A stretch of 37,416 bases of DNA from a bacterium (lineage in GTDB: Bacteria > Chloroflexota > Chloroflexia > Chloroflexales > Kallotenuaceae): contig JADDQF010000069.1 in NCBI GenBank assembly GCA_016781505.1, positions 52,422-89,837 on the forward strand, given 5' to 3'. The notes beneath the pieces are model-generated. The model worked only from the letters and a program-made list of their open reading frames with translations. It searched no databases and had not been told where the DNA came from. Each line of letters begins with the position of its first letter. The first letter of the stretch is position 1. Below, in pieces: positions 31,399 to 37,416 of the stretch. The position numbers and the translations under genes are program-made.

Positions 31399-32925
31399 AT
31401 GCGCCTCCATCGTCAGTTTACTCTCCAAACCGATCATCTGTGGCCGCTGGTTGTGCTGGTTGCATTCGGCTGTCTTGCCGCGCTTATTCCGATCGATCAA
31501 GTTGACTTCTGGTGGCATATGGCCATCGGCCGCGACATTGTCGCATTGCGCAGCATTCCCCGTGTCAGCAACCATAGCTGGGCACTGCCGCCCAACACCC
31601 CGTTTATTTACGGCAGCTGGCTAAGCGAACTGGTGTTATACGGGCTGCACGTCCTGGGCGGGATACCGTTAATCGTGCTCGTGCGCAACCTGTTGTTGAT
31701 CGGGGCGTATGGATTGGTAGGAGTGGAAGCACGGCGCCGTTCCGGCTCGTGGCGGCTGGCCGCGCTCGCTATCGGCTGCGGCGGCATGATGGCGCTGAAC
31801 AACATCAGCGTGCGCCCCCAGATGTTTGCCTGGGTGCTTTTTGCGCTCACGGCACTGCTTGTTGGGGCCTTTCGAGCGGGCCAGATCGGGCCCCGCTGGC
31901 TCCTCCTGGTGCCAGCGCTGATGGTCTTGTGGACAAACCTGCACGGCACCTTTGCGTTAGGCTTGGGAGTTTTGGGGTTGACGGCCGGCGGTGAAACCCT
32001 TGCCTGGTTGCTGGCGCGAACGCGCCAAGGCGCTGTGTATCGGCTGCGGTGGCTGTGGTTGACAACGATTGTGAGCGGGCTGGCGATATTTTGCAATCCG
32101 CGCGGTGTCGCTATCATCGATTTTGTGCAAAACCTGGTTGGGCATCCAGCGGCCCAACAGTTCGGCGGCGAGTGGCAGCCGCCGGATTTGCTGAGATTTC
32201 CGGGTATTTTGGTTCCCTTAACGCTGCTGGTCGGCATTCTTGGTTGGCTGCGCCGGCCACAACACAGCGACATCACGGATGCCCTGGTGCTGCTTGCTTT
32301 CGGCTGGCTGGCGCTCAGCTCGATCCGCAATGTGATCTGGTTTGGCATGATCGCCTGGCCAATTGTGGTCGGGCTGCTTGCTCAAAGGAAGCGGCAGCCC
32401 AGCCAACGCCGTCTCCGCCTGCCCTTCCTGAATTACGGCATCGCCGTGCTGTTGTCCGTACCCTTGCTCTTGGTACAGCCGCCGTTCAAGGCCAGCCTTG
32501 CGCTTGGACCAGCCTTCACAGGGATGGGAGCAAGCACGCGGGACGGCATCTACATTGGAGCCGGCACCCCAGTTCAAGCCGTGGACTGGCTGCGCCAACA
32601 GCGGCTGCCGGCCGACACGCGCTTGTTTCATGACATGGTGTACGGCTCGTACCTGATCTGGGCGCTGCCGGAAACGCGGGTCTTTGTTGATGGGCGGATT
32701 GAGCTGTATCCCTACGATCTGTGGCTCCGCTACCGGGAGATTGATCGAGGAGCTCATGCGCTGGCGGGGCTGGCGGAGCTCCAAGCCACGCATGCGCTGC
32801 TGAGCCGATCTGGTCAGGCCAAGCTGATCAGTGTGCTCAGCGCATCCGGATCAGACTGGCAGCAAGTTTACGCCGACGACGTGGCCGTCATCTTCCAACG
32901 CACACCTTCGGCGGGGGCACAGTGA
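31399..32925 (+). CDS. Polytopic membrane protein, GT-C-like, first of a tandem pair
   Basis: The 508-residue protein has about ten TM helices and a C-terminal extracytoplasmic domain. The first extracytoplasmic loop has DFWWHMAIGRDIV, and a later one has SWLSELVLYGLH. Conserved elements at the end include RLFHDMVYGSYLIW and RVFVDGRIELYPYDLW. An acidic residue in the first loop next to a WWH motif is reminiscent of GT-C membrane transferases, which use polyprenyl-phosphate sugars, and the neighbouring DPM1-like gene would make such donors. This assignment is inference. It overlaps the next gene by 4 bases (GTGA) and is its paralogue. No ribosome site precedes the ATG. Confidence 0.6.
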   Translation: MRLHRQFTLQTDHLWPLVVLVAFGCLAALIPIDQVDFWWHMAIGRDIVALRSIPRVSNHSWALPPNTPFIYGSWLSELVLYGLHVLGGIPLIVLVRNLLLIGAYGLVGVEARRRSGSWRLAALAIGCGGMMALNNISVRPQMFAWVLFALTALLVGAFRAGQIGPRWLLLVPALMVLWTNLHGTFALGLGVLGLTAGGETLAWLLARTRQGAVYRLRWLWLTTIVSGLAIFCNPRGVAIIDFVQNLVGHPAAQQFGGEWQPPDLLRFPGILVPLTLLVGILGWLRRPQHSDITDALVLLAFGWLALSSIRNVIWFGMIAWPIVVGLLAQRKRQPSQRRLRLPFLNYGIAVLLSVPLLLVQPPFKASLALGPAFTGMGASTRDGIYIGAGTPVQAVDWLRQQRLPADTRLFHDMVYGSYLIWALPETRVFVDGRIELYPYDLWLRYREIDRGAHALAGLAELQATHALLSRSGQAKLISVLSASGSDWQQVYADDVAVIFQRTPSAGAQ

Positions 32926-34415
32926 GTACAAGCGCGCGGAGATTGGACTGGCCCTCGCTGGATCAACTCTGGGCCCTGGCTACCGTTACCCTGCTGGCGC
33001 TGCGGGTACAGCTAACGCCGATCGCGCCGAATGATCTTTGGTGGCACCTGGCGACGGGACGGCTGATCTGGCTGACGGGAAGCGTCCCGACCGTGGATCG
33101 CTTCTCGTACACGCAGTACGGAGAGCCATATTTCAATCAGCCCTGGTTGGCGCAGCTGATCATGTTTGGTGGCTATCAAGCTGGCGGCACGGCGCTGCTG
33201 GAATTGCTGCAAGCGGTGCTGATCGGCGTGTCATTTGCGATGATGTACACCATGTGCCGCCGTGAAGGCGTGGGACCGCGCGCGTCCACCATCGCGACCT
33301 TAGCCGGCGCACTGATTGCTATGGGCAACTGGCAGATTCGTCCGCAGACCTACGCCCTGCTACCCTGTATCAGCACGCTTGCGATTCTGCTTGAGTGGAG
33401 ACGCACTGGTCGGGGACCGCTGTGGGTACTGCCGCTGCTGATGCTCGTCTGGGTCAACCTCCATGGCACATTTACGCTGCTGCTGGTGCTGTGCGGGCTG
33501 GTCTGGCTTGGAGCGGTGTGGGAGCGGGTGTGGCATCAGCGTGGCCGAACCTGGCGGGAGTGCTGCACACTGGCTGCTTGGAGCGCAGCAGCATTGCTGG
33601 CAACCTTGGCCAATCCACACGGCATTGGTATCTGGGGCTATGTCGCGGGCTTATTAGGGAACCAGTCGGTGAGCCAGCTCGTCACCGAATGGGCCTCGCC
33701 CTTCAACGACCTCCACTCAGCCAATACCTGGTTGTTCTTTGGGCTATTGGCCTGCTTTCTGGCGCTGGCAGCCTGGCGCTGGCGACGACTAACATTGGCG
33801 GATGGGCTGCTGGTGCTGCCGTTTCTGCTGCTGGCCCTGCAGTCGGTACGGAACATCCTGTGGTTTGGCATCGTCGCGACGCCGCTCACGGCCCGGTTAC
33901 TGGCCGCGCCGGCACCAACATCGCGGCGTTCGACTGAAATCGTGCTGCTGAATCGTTTGATTGCGGGCCTGCTGCTTGGGCTTTTGGTGGCAACGTTGCC
34001 GTGGTGGAAGGAGCAACTGGGGTTGCCGCCGGCACTGGGGCTGCTGCTCAGCGCAGAAACTCCGGTAGCCGCAACCGAGCACCTACGCGCGCTGCCCCAG
34101 CGCCCCGCACGGCTGTTTCACGATATGGGCTTTGGCTCGTATCTGATCTGGGCCGCGCCCGAGCAGCGCGTCTTTGTCGATCCACGGATCGAGCTGTACC
34201 CATACCAACAATGGATTGATTACATCGAGCTTGGCCAGGGCAAGGCCGTTGACACGCTGACAAGGCGGTATGGGTTCGACGGCTGGCTGCTGGACCCCCA
34301 AGCGCAGGCGGGGCTGGTGGCAGCGCTTGAGCAGGATGACCGCTGGCAGCGCATGTTTACCACGGATGAAGCGGTCTACTTCGGGCCGCGGCTTAGGGCA
34401 GCTCAAGCACCGTAA
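32922..34415 (+). CDS. Polytopic membrane protein, GT-C-like, second of a tandem pair
   Basis: The 497-residue protein is a clear paralogue of the preceding gene: NDLWWHLATGRLIW corresponds to the first-loop motif, RLFHDMGFGSYLIW and RVFVDPRIELYPYQQW to the C-terminal ones, and the two share the order of about ten TM helices and the NLHGTF, NPHG and RNILWFG elements. The GTG start overlaps the upstream stop (GTGA). The last 23 bases overlap the 3' end of the convergent DUF2079 gene. The shared motifs probably line an active or binding site. A direct sequence-to-function link is missing. Confidence 0.62.
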   Translation: MSTSARRLDWPSLDQLWALATVTLLALRVQLTPIAPNDLWWHLATGRLIWLTGSVPTVDRFSYTQYGEPYFNQPWLAQLIMFGGYQAGGTALLELLQAVLIGVSFAMMYTMCRREGVGPRASTIATLAGALIAMGNWQIRPQTYALLPCISTLAILLEWRRTGRGPLWVLPLLMLVWVNLHGTFTLLLVLCGLVWLGAVWERVWHQRGRTWRECCTLAAWSAAALLATLANPHGIGIWGYVAGLLGNQSVSQLVTEWASPFNDLHSANTWLFFGLLACFLALAAWRWRRLTLADGLLVLPFLLLALQSVRNILWFGIVATPLTARLLAAPAPTSRRSTEIVLLNRLIAGLLLGLLVATLPWWKEQLGLPPALGLLLSAETPVAATEHLRALPQRPARLFHDMGFGSYLIWAAPEQRVFVDPRIELYPYQQWIDYIELGQGKAVDTLTRRYGFDGWLLDPQAQAGLVAALEQDDRWQRMFTTDEAVYFGPRLRAAQAP

Positions 34416-36378
34416 TCACGACCTCGTCGCCGATCCGGCTGCGCACGTCGGTCTCGGCGGCGTACAAGTTGCGGGTATCGTACCAGCCCACGCGCCAGGC
34501 ATGGCTGCCCGCAACACCAGCCGGCACTTGAACCTCCCATTGTTCTTCCCACACATCGCCGGCCCGCCAGGAGGTGGTCGGCTGCAGCGCATAGCTCGGC
34601 AGATGAGCCATGCGGTTATGTGGCACACCCTCCAAAGCGCTGACGGCCACAAACTGTTCGTCGGGCTGGAAATCGCGCAGCGCCCGCCAGCGAAAGGTCG
34701 CCTGGTAGCGGCGCTCACCTATCGGGTCAACCCTGCTCTGCACCAGCTCGATGACGTCCGCAAAGCGGGCCTGCGCTGCAGACGAATCGGCGACGCGCGC
34801 AATACGCTGCTGAAGCACCCGCTCCGGCTGCGGCTCGCGCTCAAAACGGAGCAAGCCGTCGCGAGCCGCCGTCAAACCCCAGGTTGGAGCTTGCAGCAGC
34901 TGGCGAATCGCATCCACGTCGTAGGCTACTCCACCCACAAAGCCAGCGCCGCTCCGCTGCACAAAATCAAACAGGGCATCGGGGATGGCGAGCTGCACCT
35001 GCGGCAAAATCTGCGGCAGTCGCGCTGCCGTCGGCTCGTCGGGATAGCGGACCAGATACAGGCTCTCGCGTTTGAAGAGATGTGGCGCCAGAAAGTTCGA
35101 GGCAGCCAGCGGCACACCCGACGGCACAGCCTCGGCCAGCCAACGGTCTTTCAAGGCATCCCGGCTGGTCCGGCCATAGCTACCGGGGCTGAGGCCAAAG
35201 CCCGGCTCCGAACGCCAAAAGGTGAGCCCAAGCGGCGTGTCGTTGAGGCCGACATGAAATACGAGACTTGCGCCCAAAAAGAGCGCGCCCACGGCGACAG
35301 CATTACGGCGGCGCAGCCGGGCATTTTTGGTCTGCTCAACCAAGCGGGCCGCGCCCATGATCGAGCCCGCGACAATAAACGGCACGGCCGCCGCATAATG
35401 GTGATACGACCAGGCATACGCCGCGCCAGGCCCGGTGCTGATCAAGGCCGGCCCGATGATCGCAAAGGCCGGTGCCGCCGTCGGGAGTGCCCGCCACCAC
35501 AAGAACGCGCTTGGCGTTAACACTGCCAGCAAATTCAGCACACGATCCAGCACGCCGATAAGGCCAATGGACGATACAGCACCAAAATAGAACTGCGCAT
35601 ACGACCCGGAGTGACCGCTGATCGAGGTCGAGAAGAATGGCCGCACAACCAAGAGCGTCAAGAGGCCATACAAAGCCGCGGTTGTGCAGATGGCTAAGCC
35701 AAGTCGCCGCCGACGCGGAAAATCCGCCAGCTCAAATGGAGCTGTGCGCACTGTTAACAGCGTTAAGCCGAGAGCAAAGACCGGCGCAGCAATATAAAAC
35801 TTACACAACAAGCTAAGGCACAAGAACAGCCAGAATCGAAGCCACGCTCGCGCGTCCAGAGCATCCAGCATCCAAAGCAGCAATGGCATAGCCAGGGTAT
35901 CACCATGGAAATCAAACAACACTGCTGCCACCGCCGTCGGAAACAGCAGGTAGCCGAGCGCAAAATGGAAGCTACTCGTGACAGGCAGTCGGCGGCGGGC
36001 TATGCGATAAACCGGAATCGCTCCCATGGCTACAAGCACAGATTGGGCGATAAGCAATGCTCGTGGATCAGACCAGATGCGCAGCAGCAAGGCAAAAAGA
36101 TAGTATATAACTTCGACATGGCTTGCCAAGCGGCTCGTGTTTCCATTAGGGCTCGTGTACACAAGCGGGGCACCACGATTAATCGAGGCGATAGCCTGAG
36201 CAATGTTGCCTAGATCCAGCATACCAACGTTGTAAGCCTCATAGCGGGCAAGGCTAAGCCAACAAAGCATGATACCCCAGGCGAGCGTCGCAGCCCAGAG
36301 CAGCACAGAAGGACGCACTTTGCGGTTGGCTACATGTTGAGAGCGTGTACAATCTGTGGAAGTTGTTGCTTTAATCAT
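34393..36378 (-). CDS. DUF2079 family polytopic membrane protein
   Basis: The 661-residue product has the DUF2079 pattern: an N-terminal TM helix, a first extracytoplasmic loop with YNVGMLDLGNIAQAIASIN and SRLASHVEVIYYLFALL, then about ten more TM helices, and a soluble extracytoplasmic C-terminal part (about 400-660). DUF2079 proteins are regarded as GT-C-like; the Asp in the first loop (MLDLGN) sits where the catalytic acid of such enzymes lies. The ATG at 36378 is preferred over the one at 36393 because it overlaps the stop of the upstream gene as ATGA. Its end overlaps the convergent gene by 23 bases. Confidence 0.75.
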   Translation of the reverse strand: MIKATTSTDCTRSQHVANRKVRPSVLLWAATLAWGIMLCWLSLARYEAYNVGMLDLGNIAQAIASINRGAPLVYTSPNGNTSRLASHVEVIYYLFALLLRIWSDPRALLIAQSVLVAMGAIPVYRIARRRLPVTSSFHFALGYLLFPTAVAAVLFDFHGDTLAMPLLLWMLDALDARAWLRFWLFLCLSLLCKFYIAAPVFALGLTLLTVRTAPFELADFPRRRRLGLAICTTAALYGLLTLLVVRPFFSTSISGHSGSYAQFYFGAVSSIGLIGVLDRVLNLLAVLTPSAFLWWRALPTAAPAFAIIGPALISTGPGAAYAWSYHHYAAAVPFIVAGSIMGAARLVEQTKNARLRRRNAVAVGALFLGASLVFHVGLNDTPLGLTFWRSEPGFGLSPGSYGRTSRDALKDRWLAEAVPSGVPLAASNFLAPHLFKRESLYLVRYPDEPTAARLPQILPQVQLAIPDALFDFVQRSGAGFVGGVAYDVDAIRQLLQAPTWGLTAARDGLLRFEREPQPERVLQQRIARVADSSAAQARFADVIELVQSRVDPIGERRYQATFRWRALRDFQPDEQFVAVSALEGVPHNRMAHLPSYALQPTTSWRAGDVWEEQWEVQVPAGVAGSHAWRVGWYDTRNLYAAETDVRSRIGDEVVITVLELP

Positions 36379-37340
36379 TTCAGTGTTACCCATATCTGCC
36401 GAAAGCGGGACAACCCATATGAGAGCAAAACGGCAAGCATTTCACCAACTGTTAACACGAGCCGAAACACAAGACTAGCCGCAACAGCGAGCGGAAGTGG
36501 ATACTGTTGAACCAATAATGCCACCAGCACAGCTTCTCGCACACCTAGTCCGCTTGGGGTAAGGAAACTTAGGAATCCAACAGCCCAAGCAAGGGCGGCT
36601 GCGCCAAGGATAAATGGTACCGCGGCTAGGGATACTGGCGTGAGCGAACCGACGAGCGTAAGAAGCGCAAAACCGGCGCAGAGCATGGCTAACACATAGA
36701 GCAATAAATAGATGAAGATATCACGATAGGTATGGTGAAAAACCAGGGCAGGACGCTTCAATAAACGATTGGCCGTCATAAAGACGCGATTAAGGAGCTT
36801 GGGATGCAGGCAGCCTAGACCAAATGGCACAAGCAGCAATAGCCAACCTTTGGCAGTTGGTTGCGCGCTCCAAAATGGCAGCGTGACAGCACACAGTATG
36901 AGTGCGGCTAACAACATCAGTACTTGCTCGATCGTCGCGCTTGCGATCACCAATGCCGACGGAACATTGTGCTGTGTCGCCAGTACGACGCGGCCTACAA
37001 TGTGCCACACGTTTCCTGGAACATAGCGTGTAAGCATCGAGCGAAGCCAAATATGGATGCTAAGTACGAGCGACAAACCGTTGGCAGCACCAAGCATGTG
37101 CTGCAGCACCACAGCCCAGCAGAAGCCTAAGCCAACAAAATAAAGGGTTCCCCATACGATAGCCGCAACCAAAAAAGTTGGTTGAATAAGATTAAGGTGA
37201 GGCTTCAACATGGGCATTTGTTGATACAAAACCAGTGCCCACGCAAAACATACACCCAAAACAATCGTTATACGTAGCCAGCGTGATTGCATCGAGCGAC
37301 GAATAAATGTCACAGAATAGCGTACACGACTCCTACCCAT
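36375..37340 (-). CDS. LPG-synthase-TM/flippase-like membrane protein (UPF0104/AglD2-like)
   Basis: The 321-residue polytopic protein has about eight TM helices and two family motifs: LTRYVPGNVWHIVGR (about 105-119), matching the K-Y-[IV]-P-G-x-[VW] region, and FLTPSGLGVREAVLV (about 263-277), matching the P-x-G-x-G-x-R-E signature of the lysylphosphatidylglycerol synthase TM domain family. Members without the synthase domain are proposed lipid or lipid-linked sugar translocases. The start ATG at 37340 has no good ribosome site; a Met at 37292 is an alternative. It is translationally linked to the DUF2079 gene by an ATGA overlap. Confidence 0.75.
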   Translation of the reverse strand: MGRSRVRYSVTFIRRSMQSRWLRITIVLGVCFAWALVLYQQMPMLKPHLNLIQPTFLVAAIVWGTLYFVGLGFCWAVVLQHMLGAANGLSLVLSIHIWLRSMLTRYVPGNVWHIVGRVVLATQHNVPSALVIASATIEQVLMLLAALILCAVTLPFWSAQPTAKGWLLLLVPFGLGCLHPKLLNRVFMTANRLLKRPALVFHHTYRDIFIYLLLYVLAMLCAGFALLTLVGSLTPVSLAAVPFILGAAALAWAVGFLSFLTPSGLGVREAVLVALLVQQYPLPLAVAASLVFRLVLTVGEMLAVLLSYGLSRFRQIWVTLK

Positions 37341-37396
37341 TTATCAGACCTTTGGCCATTATCCAGAACCTCTCAACACCACGGAATTGAAAGCAA

Positions 37397-37402
37397 ATTG
37401 TT
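37397..37402 (-). promoter_or_regulatory. Possible -10 element of the flippase/DUF2079 operon
   Basis: AACAAT on the minus strand, followed by TTTGCTTTC, copies the -10/start region of the DPM1-like gene at a similar distance (57 versus 61 bases) from the start codon. The matching -35 would lie beyond the window. The rest of 37341-37416 holds nothing recognisable. Confidence 0.3.
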
Positions 37403-37416
37403 GGCTAGCGTGGTAT

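Overview
The window is a stretch of chromosome from a moderately GC-rich bacterium, most likely a member of the Chloroflexota (class Chloroflexia or close to it). Three things point there: a cluster of auracyanin-like blue copper lipoproteins whose copper-site sequence (HNWVLV ... CT[VF]PGHY.AGM) is the one known from Chloroflexus and Roseiflexus; two secreted glycosidase-like proteins carrying the C-terminal FGYPI / QYFER / FE[VI]Q modules I associate with Chloroflexota secreted proteins; and a cytochrome c maturation operon of an unusual type. No rRNA, tRNA, CRISPR array, integrase or insertion sequence was recognised, and the region reads as ordinary, densely coded chromosome. No gene-free stretch exceeds 300 bases; the longest gaps are 6432-6702, 12810-13084 and 26465-26749.

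Layout. 1-5022 (+): the 3' part of a six-hairpin glycosidase-like protein, a clan-A-like glycoside hydrolase and a TPR membrane protein. 5181-6431 (-): an HtrA-type lipoprotein protease. 6703-11165 (+): an ABC-2 type system made of a large extracytoplasmic subunit, an ATPase and a permease. 11292-12809 (+): an LCP-family (LytR-CpsA-Psr) cell-envelope enzyme. 13085-15322 (+): three lipoproteins holding four auracyanin-like cupredoxin domains. 15469-18327 (-): a CoA-binding protein and a membrane cytochrome b/iron-sulfur HdrDE-type oxidoreductase. 18488-26464 (-): a nearly gapless operon ccmA-ccmB-ccmC-ccmD-ccmE-ccmF, then two proteins that join an N-terminal J-like domain to a TPR domain (CcmI-like) or to a TlpA/ResA thioredoxin domain (CcmG-like), and finally an OmpR-type response regulator. 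26750-30373: an alpha/beta hydrolase, a membrane coiled-coil protein, a second OmpR-type regulator (+) and a soluble DegS-like histidine kinase. 30561-37340: a surface glycan/glycolipid block with a polyprenol-phosphate mannose synthase type GT2 enzyme, two tandem paralogous polytopic proteins, a DUF2079 protein and an LPG-synthase/flippase-like membrane protein.

How the genes fit together. The middle half of the window is about extracytoplasmic electron transfer: haem export and attachment to c-type cytochromes, blue copper carriers, and a quinone- or thiol-linked Fe-S membrane enzyme. The most unusual element is the ccm operon, in which both the thiol-redox factor and the TPR factor are anchored by a TM segment and carry a cytoplasmic J-like domain lacking the HPD motif. 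No CcmH is visible, CcmE has the Cys-type haem ligand motif CxxxY, and CcmC and CcmF carry additional extracytoplasmic cysteine pairs. The right end appears to build or modify lipid-linked sugars for the envelope. A recurrent extended -10 element (TGCTACAAT or TGCTAAAAT) lies upstream of four transcription units; at two of them it sits so close to the start codon that leaderless mRNAs are likely.
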